64,000 nt of DNA from Cylicocyclus nassatus (lineage: Eukaryota; Nematoda; Chromadorea; Rhabditida; Strongylidae), in assembly GCA_958299035.1 (NCBI GenBank), contig CATQJL010000001.1, positions 79,753,594 to 79,817,593 on the forward strand, in the 5' to 3' direction. The notes beneath the pieces are model-generated. The model did not search any database. It was not told the origin of the DNA and saw only the letters and a program-made list of their open reading frames with translations. Shown piece by piece: positions 10,600-23,038 of the stretch; positions within the stretch are counted from its first letter, which is position 1; each line of letters opens with the position of its first letter. The position numbers and the translations under genes were made by a program.

Positions 10600-11291
10600 T
10601 AAATTCCCGATAAAAACCTAGGTAATATAGCGTTCTAAATGCGACTTTTGCCAAAGTGATCCCTGCTACTCCAACATAAGTAGTCGCACACTAATAAACA
10701 TGTTTAAATTTCCATCATTTTAATTTCATTCTTGTGAAGTTAAATTTTCATGTAATAAAATTTTCCTTAGTTTTACTCTCAAAAAATATCAAAGTTAGCT
10801 TTCTCTACTCCTGTTCCACACTGAATATCATTTTTTCCGCGAACTAGGGTGCTGGAAGGAAGTATAGGGCTGGAGGTTTACGTTCCTGTTTCTACATGTT
10901 CGTATGTACAAGTACTTATGTGGAAACAGCTGAGGATAATCTTTACAGAAGTATAAAAACTTTGTTTTCTTGATTTCTAACCGAGAAAAAATACAAGAAT
11001 GTATATGAATTTCTGACACGGCAGGATATCGTGAGCAAGTCAGAAATTTTGTAGAATTATTGGACAAAGTTAGGATTTTTCCGATTTTTCGGATAATGGA
11101 GTCATCTTAGTTTTTTGTCTTCAAAATCAAGGTAGATCAAAGCTGGTGCGCGAGAACGCCATATTGTAAAGCTTGCTGAGCTCTACGAATGATATTTTGC
11201 AAAATGCAGATGGAAAAAGTGTATGAATTGTCCCGGTTATATGCATTATACCTGTTGAATCATAAAGGACGCAAATTATGGCACAACTTAA
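10600..11291. mobile_element. Palindromic element family A, degraded copy
   Basis: The right arm (about 10855-11291) aligns with the arm at 45160-45593: TACGTTCCTGTTTCTAC, ACTTATGTGG, TTTCTAACCGAGAAAAAATAC, then an end ...GGCACAACTTAA followed by TA. The left arm is recognisable only in parts (10650-10690, TTTGCCAAAGTGATCCC and ACATAAGTAGT). Confidence 0.55.
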
Positions 11292-11769
11292 TAGTCAGGT
11301 TTTTCGAATCTTTTACTTCTACGTTTTTGAAAATTTCAAAATACTTCACAAGAAATATTAGGCTGATGCAAAAGAGGCCGATTTTCCAAGCTTTTTTCAG
11401 AGCAACTTTTCCCCATCAATTCTTCTTCTTTACAATAGATGTAGTATACCATCGATTTTCGCTTTGATAGGAACACAAACAAGCCAACTCTTGTACTGAA
11501 CACTATACTAATCAAAGTCGCCGATTTCTAAACATAAAACATGCACTATAATGCTTCTTTCATGAGTCACTTTAGTTTTAGGGTAACAAGTAACAACTGT
11601 TTTTCAATACCTTTATCTTTTATTCATCAACGGTTTTACATGTTAGTAACCGTGAAAATTTTGTCTGAGGCTTCCATTAATCAGTATGTGACCGTATATG
11701 CTGTGCATGTTATATTCGCCTCCATTCACAAGAATCCATAACTTGTTCTTGCCATTTACGAGCAGGTTC
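11292..11769. other. Mostly unrecognised; possible mariner end
   Basis: At about 11357 TTAGGCTGATGCAAAAGAGG resembles a mariner terminus, but no partner end is seen. Otherwise no gene or repeat recognised. Confidence 0.3.
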
Positions 11770-12078
11770 AAAGACATTACAGTGCTTTCGTATGTCGTCT
11801 TCCCATCTAGTTCTTAGTCTGTGGTGTCCAGAGCGTGAGAATTTTTGTCCATCTTTCTTTACCTTGTATCCTATGAATTTTCCCAGCGAACCGGCACTTC
11901 CTTCTCCGTGCCGTCGCTACCACATCCTTCAACTTCAGTCAAAATCTTTCAGTCAAAATCCTTCAGTCCTTCAGTCAAAATCAATCACAGTCCTTCACAA
12001 AATTCAAGCATTAGCATTTTCATTGCTCTCTGGCATCGAAGCAGTTTTAGCATTGACTTCCTGGTGGTCGCCCAAATG

Positions 12079-12138
12079 CATCCTTCCAACACTTCTGTAT
12101 CGCATGTTTCAAAGCGATACAGAAGTGTTGGAAGGATG
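12079..12138. repeat. Perfect 25-bp inverted repeat, 10-nt spacer, inside LINE coding sequence
   Basis: Arms 12079-12103 and 12114-12138. On the minus strand one arm codes ILPTLLYR of the LINE; the other is its inverted copy placed immediately after, adding about 35 bp to the ORF. Confidence 0.85.
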
Positions 12139-13033
12139 ATTTTCTTGAAGTAATGCCGTTTTAGGTAAACAGCCACGTTTCTGTTGGTGGGAAATCTTCG
12201 TATCTTGCCAAAAGCATTCCATGCCATCCCAATGCGTCTAGAAATTTCTTTGTCGTGATCGCGTGGGCATCAGTAGCTGACCGAGAGAGACAAACGAATT
12301 TACGCGCTCGATGGTGTTGCCGTTTAGGGTAATTGTTGAAGCTCTCCAAATGCGATCTCTGTCCTCTCCCATCCATTTTGTTTTTCCTTCATTCATTTGA
12401 AGCCCAATTTGCTAACAAGCTTCAAAATTTTTCACGGCCATTAACTATCGAGTTGGGCAACGACTTATATGCATAATATAATCCGCAAATGCAAGGTAGT
12501 GTGGTTGTTTTCCACAGATATTATAGCCGTCTCCATCTTCTCAGTTGGCAGAATCAATTGCGAATTGGAGGCACGTGATGAAGATAAGCGGCTATAGAGC
12601 ATCCCCTTGGCGAACTTCTCTCTGTAGTTTGGATGGAACATTAGTTTCATCAGATTGAAGCGAGGCCGTAGCTGCTTGATACAGGAATCGTATCATTGTT
12701 ATTGTGTCGGTATCAACTCCGTCATGGGCAAGAGCTTTCCAGATTGAGTCGAACTCGACGGTATCGAACGCTTTTCGAAAGTCTAGAAAAAGGAATGCGA
12801 TGGGTAGATGTAACTCATGCGTTTTCTCAATGAGTTGTTTGATAGCTTGTAAGAGGTCAGTGGTTGAGAAACGCTGCGGAAACCCAGCTTGCTCAATAGG
12901 CAGATATTTGCACACTTTTTCTTTAACTCGACAGGCCAGTGCTCTCGTCTTTGTAGACTGTGAGTAAGAGAGAGTTCGGTCGATAACTGTTAATATGTGG
13001 CGATCACCGCTTTTGTGAAGGAGTATTAGGGAG

Positions 13034-14827
13034 CAGAGGTGCGATGGGGAGAGCTGGGCTCACCAAAAGTGGAGGTGGTTCCAGCTACCACTGTCCGGCC
13101 AAAAGTGAAGGTGGTAATACCGGACACTCACCTCCCAAAAACGTCGGCGGGGGAGGGGGGTAACGTCGACTGAGCCTATCCTTCCAGGTCGTTGCCGCCA
13201 GTGCGCGGAAAATAAGCAAAACAAACGCAAAAAGATTATTGAAAGCATATTTCTATGTATACGGCGGCATACAAGTCAAAGTAAACGTGTTTAGCAAACG
13301 GTGTGTTTTGAAGTGAAACTCAGCGAGACTTTACAGATCTTATTAAGTAAATTTTGTTATAATGTAGAGCGAAGAAAGTAGATCGATCCAGGCAGTAACG
13401 GCCGAGAACCAGAATTTTGAAAATTAATTAGTGAAAAATCATGCGAGATTTCCACTGCTATAAATCTGTTGTTTGAAGATGTCGGCAGTTGCGACTTTAT
13501 AGACTTTGAAGAGTAAATGGTGCTGTATCAGAAAGTAAAGTAATCGAGTCGATTTGAGAGATAGTCGCCGAAAGCCAGAATTCTAAAATTTACGTCATTT
13601 TTGCGTGTTTTTTGACAGTGTTGACAGTTAAACTTATCTGAATCTTGAAAGTGAAAGTGTGTGATGTTACGACTTCATAGGTTTTGTAGAGTAAGGTTTG
13701 CCTTATCCGATTATACCTTAGCCGTACCGACCTATTGAAACAGCGCCGAGATCCAGGGTTTTGAAGTAGCAGGTAAAAAAACGCTCTGAACTTCAACAGC
13801 TCATAACTTCTCCAAAACTGCATGAATCATGTTGCGACTTCATAGGTTAGATTCCTCTCATCAAGAGCAAAGCTAGCTAAAACGATATTTAATATGTGGA
13901 AGTTTAGGGCCTCCTACGACTTATGCCCGTGGGAGGAGACTTTTCATCACAAATTCTCTCCCCCAGCCCACTTTAGTGTGTTGGATGGAGGCCGCCAGGG
14001 GAAACTTTCAGGCATAAATCGTAGGAGGCCCTTAACACATGTTATAAATCATCTGAAAGCTCTTGATGAGCGGAATCTAACCTATGAAGTCGCAACATGA
14101 TTCATGCAGATTTGAAGAAGTTATGAGCTGTTGAAACCTAAAAAGCGGTTTTTTACTGTTCTTTTCAAAATCCTGGATCTCGGTGCCATTTCAACGGATC
14201 GGTACGGCTAGAGCATACTCTGATTGTGCAAACCTTACTCTACAAAAACTATAAAGTCGCAACATTGCACATCTTCACATTCATGATTTATATGAGTTAA
14301 CTGTCAACACTGTCAAAAACACGGAAAAGTGGCGTAAATTTTTATTCTGGCTTTCGGCGACTATCTGTCAAATTGGCTCGATTACTTCACTTTCTGATAC
14401 ACACCATTTACTCTTCAAAACCTATGAAGTCGCAACTACCAAATTTTCAAACAACAGATTTATAGCAATGGAATTCTCGCATGATTTTTCACTAATTAAT
14501 TATTCAAAATGCTGGTTCTCAGCCGTTACTGCCTTGATCGATCTACTTTCTTCGCTCTACGTTATAACAAAATTTACTTAATGAAATCGTACAGTCCCGC
14601 TAACTTTTACTTCCAAGTACACCATTTACTAACACGTTTATTTTAAATATATATGCCGCCGTATACACAAAAACATCCTTTCAATAATCTTTTTTGTGTT
14701 TGTTTTGCTTATTTTCCTTCTTTATCGTTCAGCGAAAATTTGTTCATTCTAAAAGTGAAGATGGTCACCCTGTACCAGCTCAAAAGTGAAGGTAGGGAGA
14801 GAATCGGCTCCCATTATCGCACCTCTG
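13034..14827. mobile_element. hAT-type palindromic (foldback) element, 1794 bp
   Basis: Flanked by an exact 8-bp duplication TTAGGGAG (13026-13033 and 14828-14835). Ends are CAGAGGTGCGAT... and its inverse; CAG start plus 8-bp duplication is the hAT signature. Each arm is about 850-880 bp and the two are largely complementary (for example ACTTCATAGGTTAGATTCC at 13840 and its inverse near 14080). The centre near 13970 is unrelated. No transposase. Inserted into the RTE-1-like LINE. Confidence 0.85.
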
Positions 14828-15989
14828 TTAGGGAGGCATGGGCGAAGTTGGCAGGAATGTGATTATCTTCGAACATTCGATTGATAATATTTGCAAGTTG
14901 GGGTGCAACAACTTCTACACCATACTTCGCAGCTTTACGAATACCACCAATTCCTGGAGCAGTGTTTCCTCTAATCTTTGAAGCTTTTTCCTTAGTTCAT
15001 CGGCGCTGATAGGATGAGTGAGATAGGTCGTTGGCTGTGGAATGGAAGCGTGGCCTCGCAGGCCGCGTAGAGTTCAGCGAGAAAGATATTAGCAAGTGAG
15101 TGAGCTTTTGTGGAGGTGCTGGCCATAGTCCCATCTAACCACCGCAATTGGCATACAACTTCATGTTGACGAGTAAGCTCGAGATGGCCGCGTTTAATAC
15201 GATTGGCTCTTTTTAAAATGGAACAATGATGCCGGTAAAGATCCTTTATTGACCATCACGTCTTAGAAGAAGAAGAGATCGAGTTCGTTCAGGAATTCGT
15301 TCCAGCGGCTCTCTAGAAATTTTGGCAAAATCAGCAGCACCTCGGATAGATTTACACAACTGTTGCCAAAAGTTCACCGGGTCAGTCGTAGTGAGTGTCG
15401 AGGATGAAAGTTAGGTAAGTTTATCACTAAACAATGCCGCTTTCATTTTTATAGTCTGGAGGCAGTTGACGAGAACGGAAATGAATGCGTGTTGTGCGAA
15501 GATTCACATCGGCTCGAATAAGACGATGGTCGCTCCCCGCGTTAAACCTATTCAGAACAGCAAAATTAGTCATGACCTGTGGTTAGCGCGTCAATGCATA
15601 GTCGATTTCTTCTCGAATACTTCCACTAGGAGAGCGCCATGTCCACCGTCTCCTTTCAGGCTTTTGGAAAAAGATATGCATTATATAAACTTTTCGATTC
15701 TGCAAATTCTACTAATGCCTGCTCTTTGCTGTTTCGTGATCCGTAGCATTTCTGACCCACGAACTCGGATCGCATTCTTTCTCCTCCTACACGTGCACTG
15801 AAATCGCCAATCAAAATGTCGTGTGCATAACGCCCTTGTGATATCGCGCTGTGGAGCCCATCGAAATTATTCGTACTCTTCCTCTTACCAGGAGGCGTAT
15901 GTTGCGGTTACTTGTAACGATTTCCCGCCAGAAATGAAGCTGTAGTAAACGTTAGCTATGATATGTATAACGATAACGATATGTTGAAA

Positions 15990-18620
15990 TGTACCTCATC
16001 GCAAACTTGGTTAATTACTACTCCATTAAGCTTTTACTAATATAAAAACACTGTACAGGATACGACACTAAATATACAGAAACATGCAGAATCATATATA
16101 CCGAATATCACATAAATAAATAATATGAAGAATAAGTAAGCATTGTCAATATGTGTTAGTTGTCAGTAAGTACGCAGATTACATGCGAAATATTACTACT
16201 ATACTGAACTTTGATAAATATAGAAAATCAGATACTTGTTTGATTGCTAATCACAATACTGGTCTAACCGCTTCTCTGCTGGAACTAAGAGACAAGAAGA
16301 GAGTGTTCTGCCGATAGCTTTTCTATCAACTTGAGATAGAAATGAACCACGAAAATATACAAAATATGAAAGGTAACAAGAGTGATGAAGCAGCTGCACT
16401 TGACGTTCCTCAAAGTTATCTCGGTTATTAACTTCCGCAATGCTGAGAAACTGACGCGCAAAGCATTCTTTCTAAAATAAACACAACCACAACCATAAAA
16501 CAAGAATTTAGCTTAGTAGTTACTTGTTATCGTGCAGTGATTCTCTGCTGTTGTGACTCGTTTCACAATATTCACATTTTTTGACACCCTGTATAATGAT
16601 GCATTTATACTTTCGCAATATGTAGACCTCAATGTATGCTAGAAGCATGCACAGATTTTTTAATTTTCAACGTGAAAGAAGAAATTGGTCATTTTCGGAA
16701 ATCAAACGAATTTCGAGGATTTGTGAGGTTACAAGCAAAATGAAGCCTTGCGCAAAACATGATAACGATCCGAATTTGTATGTGAATTATTGCTAAAGAC
16801 CGACTTATTTGGCTCAGCAGAAAAGTAAAAGAATCAAAAGATAAGAGATTAGTCACATTCAGAAGTCGCTGTACACAAGAATGGTGGGTTCAGACCTTCG
16901 ATAGTCTGGAGAGAACTAGGGCCTCAAAAGTGAAGGTTGTATAAATATCTGCTAGAAAAATAGAGATGAAAAGAGTTGTAAAACAATTTGCAAAAGCAAA
17001 AAAGCTCTTAAAACTGGATAATAACGCTGCAGTAAGTTTGAAACCTTTATTTGGCGGCAATTCAAACTTTTTCACTTCAGGACCAAGCTATCCACAACAC
17101 GGGGTAAAAGAAAAAGCTAATTTATTCTTTGTGATTGTTTCAAAAAATAACCACTTTGGAACTGGTGGTCATCGAAAAGAGGTAACGAAGAAAAGAATCA
17201 GTTATGAAAACGGAAATGTTTGTTTTTACTATGTCAAAATGCATGTCAAAAACAAACAAGTCTTGATGCCTTTCAAACTTTCATCTCCTTCTCGTGATTT
17301 CTGTTTCTGATGACGTTGTCCGCTTTTTTCTGCTTATAATCCGAAAAAGATGTTCTTAAGGGTAAAGGAGACGGTTGCTTAATAACTGCAGCAACGAACT
17401 ATGGAAAAAACGCACTTTTTGAAGCTTTTTATCAAATAATTCATCACCACAAAGAAGTGAGCTCTGCGATGTTGTCTGCATTATAGACAAAAGCGGATTG
17501 TTGAGTGCTCGAAAACCACATGAATAGATAATCTGAGGAAAGAACAAGAAATTTCCAAAAAACATGTTTTTTGCCAGATTATTCGTTCAAATCAAAACAA
17601 GACGACGTCGTCAGCGTGAAAATAGAGATCAAGAGCTTCAATATAATATACAGCTTGCTAGAACTGGGTTTGTAAAAAAAAGCGTACTAGAGCTAAACGC
17701 CACATGCCCCCGTTTGGGGTAGCTAACGCGCAACGCGCGGGGTGGAGCAGAAGAGAAGGGCCAGAGCCATTGGAGCATTTGTTTTTGGTCGTAGATCTCT
17801 GCGGGGTAACGAAACCGTGCAACATATATGTCATTCTGATGCCATGACACGACTAGAAACACTGACAACGTCGCCGCCATTAAGAACTACTACAAGATAA
17901 ACCAGCATTTTCGTGGAGGACTCTCTGTGCAAGATTTAAGCGTAGTTTTTCATTTTTGTAATTTTCTTCGTGAACCCTGAAAATCAATTGCACACTAAAG
18001 GAGGTTGATTGACAAAGTTGCACCGAATTTATAAGTTCGCTCAAAAACCTCGTTTTTAACACAAGGTTATAAATCGCGCAATTTTTCAACTAAAGAAATG
18101 TTTTTTAACATCGATTACCACTTGTTTCATCCTTATTCAGTCCTATTCAGTATGATTTTAACATCCGGATGACTTGTGTTCTTCGGAGCTCGCCCCAGAT
18201 GTCCTTGTATCTTTTTTTCTGGTGAAGGATGTCTTCTCTTTTGCTGCTCGAAGTAAAGTTCATTAGAGTACAGAACTTTATGTATGGGTGGGCAAACCAT
18301 CTTGATTTGGCGAGACTTTCCTTAGCAAGGCTAATCGACCTCTCAAACACACATCATACTCATTTGTTGAATTAAAGCCTTTTTTGTTGTTTATCTTAAC
18401 AAAAAGACCCTATCCTGCAAACAAATCCAATCTCGTTTTCATGATCAGTTTGTCGAATAATTTACTTACTTTAATTTCAGCCATATCTGTAATGATTTGT
18501 AATTTTCTTCATCAGACATATACCCGCCATTATTCACCGCGACTTCAGATCTGGCAGAAAAGCTGTTGTGCCTAACGTCATGTTATGATCTAATTTGACA
18601 AAATTTGGGTGCGTCATATC
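15990..18620. other. No confident gene; one basic open frame at 16966-17308
   Basis: The plus-strand frame 16966-17308 reads as a basic protein start (MKRVVKQFAKAKKLLKL...) and has possible donor sites, but no consistent downstream exon was found. ACACCCTGTATA at about 16583 resembles a Tc1-type end without partner. Nothing else recognised. Confidence 0.3.
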
Positions 18621-18870
18621 CAGTATACTTGGGTTCGAATCGAATAGAAATTCGATTATTCGAATAAAACATTCGAATATATTTGTATTCGAAAATCGAT
18701 ATTCGGAGTTCTTCCATTTTCGAATAATATTCGAAACTCGAATAATTGAGAAAACGGGGTTTCGAATAAAATTCGAAACTCGAATAATCAAAAAAAACAG
18801 AATTTCGAATAGATTTTATTCGAATGTTTTATTCGAATGTTTATTCGAATTCGTATTCGAATGAATTCCG
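18620..18870. repeat. TTCGAA-rich satellite array, second locus
   Basis: Begins with TATACTTGGGTTCGAATCG at about 18622 and continues as ATTCGAATAATATTCGAAACTCG-type repeats to about 18870. Same edge motif as the arrays at 3.8-5.7 kb and 20.6-20.8 kb. The far edge has no matching inverse motif. Confidence 0.75.
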
Positions 18871-19007
18871 TAGTCGGAGCTGAGTATCAAGTTCACTTCG
18901 TCCGCGTTTTTTTTTTCGCAAAACTCGGTAATGCATCTTTTGCAACCGTTATGACCTCTGAACTGTATGGAGAGTCGCATTCTTTCGACTGCTTGCGACA
19001 GTAAAAA

Positions 19008-19716
19008 AAATCGGTACTTTTCCGTTATCCGGACCCATTTTTTCAAAGAGGGATATTGCTTCTTCCCTTATACCATATCTGGTCCCAAGTTCACAGGAAG
19101 GATTGTCAACCTTCCTGCCACGTGTCAAAAAATTTGACATTTCATTTACATGTTTAACAGGTCTAACCATGCCCTACCTAGCGACGTAAGTTCAATCTGT
19201 TTTTCAGTCAATAATGGCCCCATTTACCACTGAACAGTATCAAAAATGAAGATTGTCGTCATAATAACGTCGATATTTTATCAAAGAACAGATTAAACAG
19301 AAAAGGGGCTAGGGTGCCATTATCTAGGTGACGAAAAAAGCAGCAGCGAGGAACTTCAAGGCATTATGTATAGTCTTGTCTGGCTAAATTTGCATGGAGA
19401 AAAGTTTGAAGAGAAAGACAATGCTGAATCATTGCTGATAACAATTCAGATGTTTTAGTATAAGATATAGATTGTTTTGCTCTTACAGAAAACAATTGAA
19501 CAGCTTCTAGATGGTCGCAAGTGCTCTTTTATCTCACCAGGAATAATTTCGAAAAAAATATGTCAAAATGAACCAAAACGTGTCAATATTTTCTTGAAAC
19601 GTGACAGGGAGGCAGCCTTCTTCAAATCCATGAAAAATTATTCTCAGAATGAAGAGCATATTTTGTGAGTATTTTTTGAAAAAATGGGTCCGGATAACGG
19701 AAAGGTACCAAAAAAA
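19008..19716. repeat. Near-identical about 38-bp inverted repeats flanking about 630 bp
   Basis: About 19008-19047 and 19675-19715 are inverse copies of TTGAAAAAATGGGTCCGGAT plus about 18 bp more, with one mismatch. Between them lie two exon-like stretches (19328-19457 and 19489-19664). No target duplication identified. Confidence 0.65.
19328..19664 (+). pseudogene. Two exon-like segments of an unrecognised gene, phases do not match
   Basis: Exon-like 19328-19457 follows an acceptor ATTATCTAG and reads DEKSSSEELQGIMYSL, then WLNLHGEKFEEKDNAESLLI. Exon-like 19489-19664 follows TGCTCTTACAG and reads KTIEQLLDGRKCSFISPGII, then ends at a GTGAGT donor. Both look like true protein sequence, but the possible donor at 19458 and the acceptor at 19488 leave a stop at the junction. 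Either a short exon is missed or the gene is broken. Family not recognised. The inverted repeat 19008/19716 flanks it, and the inverted copy could have destroyed the neighbouring exons. Confidence 0.4.
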
Positions 19717-19719
19717 CAT

Positions 19720-20257
19720 ATGTGGATTTCAATTGATGCTCTTTCGATCAATGAGATTTCGCACTGCTATTGGCACCAAATCAGCAAAGAAGCTATCAAA
19801 TTCAAGCTCATGTTCCGAGTTCATATATTGAAAGTGTTTTGAAATGCCTGTTTTTTTTTCATTGCATTGCTCATGCTTGTTGCACGCAAAGTCCACATTA
19901 GTGAGCAGTCTTGCTCGCATAAGTTATATTGCACAACTGCCTCTATTCGCTACCTTAAAGATTTTCTGCGAATTGATGTATTTCGATTAAAGGAATCGCA
20001 GTTGTAGTGAAGGATTAGACGGTTTAGATCGCCGTATGCGATTTGCCAGTTACGAGATCTTCAGTCTGCCAGTCTTCAAATATAACGCCAGCTTACCACA
20101 AACGTTTAGCATGTACAACTTACTAAAAAGTAAATGCCCTGCATACTTCTAGAATAAGTTTTGATCAAAATTTATGTCGACAGCTTTTTTAGATCGTCCA
20201 ATAATGGGTAGAATACTTCTTGCTGATGTACAAACTAGTTGCCAACCGACCAACTTC
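19720..20257. other. No gene recognised
   Basis: A 52-codon frame starts at ATG 19686 inside the inverted repeat and runs to about 19842, but without support. Nothing else recognised. Confidence 0.35.
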
Positions 20258-20525
20258 ATCGATTTTTAGAGAACTTTGAGCTGCGGAGCTGGGAGTTGGT
20301 ACAAAAGGATAAGTGAGGGTGCTGATTATGGATAAAAATTTAATTTATCGATTTTATCGATTTTTGGAAATCTCGAGCTACGAGGTTTGGAGTTGGTATA
20401 GGGGGGTAAATGAGGATGCTGATTGAAACCGAACTCTATTTTATCGATTTTAGCGATTTTTGGAAAATTTTGAGCCAGGAGTTGGTATAAGGGATACAAA
20501 GGTGCTGATTATGAAGGATCGGCTT
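20258..20525. repeat. Diverged modules of the Helitron-like family
   Basis: Three degraded modules with TATCGATTTTATCGATTTTT, GAGCT(G/A)CG-GG--TGGGAGTTGGTA and GG-TAA--GAGG-TGCTGATT in the same order as in copies 1-4, but with no Helitron-like ends. An old relic. Confidence 0.6.
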
Positions 20526-20554
20526 TATCCAGATATGTCGGCAAGTTTGAGATA

Positions 20555-20845
20555 TGGTTGCTGTAGTTATTCGATAAATCATTCAAATATTCATTCGTAA
20601 TTCGACTTCCAATGTTCGAATATATTCGATGTTCATTCATTCGATATTTTTGGTTTTCCGAATTTATTCGGAATTCATTCATTCGAAAATTTTTGAACCT
20701 CGAATTTATTCGATATTCGTTTATTCGAGATTTTTTATTTTCGAACTTATTCGATAATCGTTTATTCGAAATTTTTCGTTTTCGAATTTATTCAATATTC
20801 ATTCATTCGATGAAAAATTTTCGAATGACCCAAGTATAATATCCA
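20555..20845. repeat. TTCGAA-rich satellite array, third locus
   Basis: Repeats of ATTCATTCGATATT / TTCGAATTTATTCG type, ending at about 20842 with GACCCAAGTATA, the inverse of the edge motif in the other arrays. Confidence 0.75.
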
Positions 20846-21590
20846 GCAGGGGTAATGTCATCGAAAAAGTCGCAAACTTAGTTTTCAGCTAATCAAATTT
20901 CAAAATCTGCTTCCTACTGGGATGGAAAGTGTGGAAAGTTGTTGATTTTAACAGGTTGACGACAGCGTGCATTTTTAGGTATCTGCCCTAAGGGCGATGT
21001 CTTCTACAACTAAGATGAGTATTTTTAGCTAAAATCAAGGAGGTCGTCATCTGCAGTATCCCTACAACGATTTTGAGAAGCAGCCAAGAAGCGCGGAAGT
21101 AATTTCTAGGGATAGAGCATAACAAAACTTTTGAAGCTCAGTCATCGCATGACCCACCATGTATCACGTTGTCGTCAATGTGTTGAATCAACAATGCATC
21201 ACTGACATTAATTCTCCCCACTAGCAAATTCACGTACAACGCGTTTGAGGAGGCCAGCGCCGCGTAGTGCAGTCACACAACTACGCGCGAGCGTTAACGT
21301 ACGCACAGCGTGCAGGGATCATGCTGCGCAGAACTCGCGGGCCTTGTTTCTATCATTGTAATTCGTGATTTTCCGTTTCTGTAGCAACGGACTGTCATTT
21401 TTTCGTGCTTCTATGTTCACATGCGATCTCTTGGTCTTGGCGCCGGATATGATTTTTTTGCACAGGAAGGAGGTATCAAATCTTTGAGAGTTTTCCTCAT
21501 GACATCTTTCTTGATTCAGGCCTTCTTTATATGGCTAATTCCGGATGTCATGATTCATTATAACGGCTCGTGTTTCAACAACATAAATCG
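20846..21590. other. No gene recognised; GC-rich inverted-repeat arm at 21245-21290
   Basis: CCAGCGCCGCGTAGTGCAGT plus CACAC at about 21262-21287 has its inverse at about 23378-23403, 2.1 kb downstream, on the far side of the Helitron-like copy 3. These could be the ends of an older element. Confidence 0.4.
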
Positions 21591-21599
21591 CATGTTGTT

Positions 21600-21893
21600 T
21601 AGGCCCCTCCCCCTCCCTTCGAGAACGGGTCGCGAAATTTTTGAAAGTTACTTATATGGGTTATAAAATTGTGCAAATGACTTGTCTGCATTTGTAAATA
21701 ATTAAAATAATTTTTAAAAATTTTCAAAAATTCATTGATCCTTACAAAAATTTTTTTTGGGGTTTTGAGCCCGCGAAAATTTTAGGGAGCATAACAAAAA
21801 AAATTTTCGGAGTGCGTGGATGACGCCACGCACCTTCATCTTAAATTTTTGCCGCCCCCCCCCCGAGCCGAAATCCTGGGTACGCCACTGCTC
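21600..21893. mobile_element. hAT-type MITE, right part
   Basis: Ends at about 21893 with CCTGGGTACGCCACTG, the inverse of CAGTGGCGTACCCAGG, and contains GCGTGGATGACGCCACGC and a poly-C run, as do the related elements at 50.8 kb and 51.9 kb. A clear left end is not seen. Confidence 0.6.
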
Positions 21894-21945
21894 TTAACCT
21901 ATACGCTATACGATTACATCTTACATTATCCACCTTTAGCTGTAA

Positions 21946-22956
21946 CTAGCTGGCTTACCCGGCTCCGCCGTATCCGGACCAAACTTGGCACACATACACT
22001 TCGGGCCCCGGCGGGTGTCACAGTCCACTTTTCGTTATCGATCGATGTCGATTTTACCGATTTTTATCGATTTTTTGCAGAGTTCACCTACAGGGCTAGA
22101 AGTTGGCACAGGGGGGTAATCGAGCATGGGGATTCCGAATACAACATTAGTTTTCAGGATCGTCCATTACTTTTATCGATTTTATCGATTTTTTTTGTAA
22201 AGTTTGACCTGCGGGGCTGGGAGTTTGCACAGGGGGGTAATCGAGCATGCTGTTTACGAACACAATATTAGTTTTTAGGATCGTCCATTACTTTACTCGA
22301 TTTTATCGATTTTTTGAAAATTCGAGTTAGGTGGCTGGAATTTGGCACAGGGGTGTAATAGCATGCTGATCACCCCCCTTGGGGATGATCAGCATGCTCG
22401 ATTACCCCCCTGTGCCAACTCCCAGCCCCCTAGCTCAAACTTTGCAAAAAAATCGATAAAATCGATAATAGTAATCGACAATCCCGAAAACCAATATTGT
22501 ATTCGGAATCCCCATGCTCGATTACCCCCCTGTGCGAACTCCCAGCCCCGTAGCTCAAACTTTGCAAAAAAATCGATAAAATCGATAAAAGTAATCGATA
22601 ATCCTGAAAACCAATATTGTATTCGGAATCCTCATGCTCGATTACCCCCCTGTGCCAACTCCCAGCCCCGTAGCTCAAACTTTGCAAAAAAAATCGATAA
22701 AATCGATAAAAGTAATCGATAATCCTGAAAACCAATATTGTATTCGGAATCCCCATGCTCGATTACCCCCCTATGCCAACTCCCAGCCCCGTAGGTGCAC
22801 TCAGCAAAAAAATCGATAAAAATCGGTAAAATCGATATCGATCGATGACGAAAAGTAGCCTATGACACCCGCCGGGGCCCGAAGTGTATGTGTGCCAAGT
22901 TTGGTCCGGATCGGTTCAGAAATGGAATTTTCTATTCGGAACATACGTACACACAT

Positions 22957-22995
<39 letters not shown>

Positions 22996-23038
22996 TACAG
23001 ACATACATACAAACAGACATTCAGCTTTATATATAAGA
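21946..23038 (-). mobile_element. Palindromic Helitron-like element, copy 3 (1093 bp)
   Basis: Minus orientation: TC at 23037-23038, CTAG at 21946-21949, A before and T after. The 5' part has a TGTC/TATG microsatellite (22955-23015). Modules of about 119 bp: about two to the left of the centre (about 22375) and four to the right. Same end sequences as copies 2 and 4. Confidence 0.7.

Larger units (their letters stand above)
11770..15990 (-). mobile_element. RTE-1-like LINE split by a palindromic insertion
   Basis: Minus-strand LINE in two parts. 15990-14828: end of the endonuclease/linker (NRFNAGSDHRL-like, ESRWNEFLNEL, SADELRK). 13033-11770: RT and carboxy part. The RT has EQAGF-PQRFSTTDLLQAIKQL, AFLFLDFRKAFDTVEFDSIW (motif A), a mutated FAD box (FADYI for FADDI) and MAWNAFGKIRRFP, typical of this LINE group. 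The halves join across the 1.8 kb insertion 13034-14827. Multiple stops; a 25-bp inverted duplication at 12079-12138 also disrupts it. A short tandem of TTCAGTCAAAATC lies at about 11933-11995. Confidence 0.75.

Noticed and set aside
22342..22722. 126-codon frame with repeated NSQPPSSNFAKKSIKSIKV units
   Set aside because: It is a frame through the about 120-bp modules of the Helitron-like element; mirror frames exist on the other strand and in every copy.
22400..22770. Regularly spaced repeats that look like a CRISPR array
   Set aside because: The repeated unit covers nearly the whole 120 bp, so there are no unique spacers, and the same modules occur inverted in one element in a eukaryotic setting.
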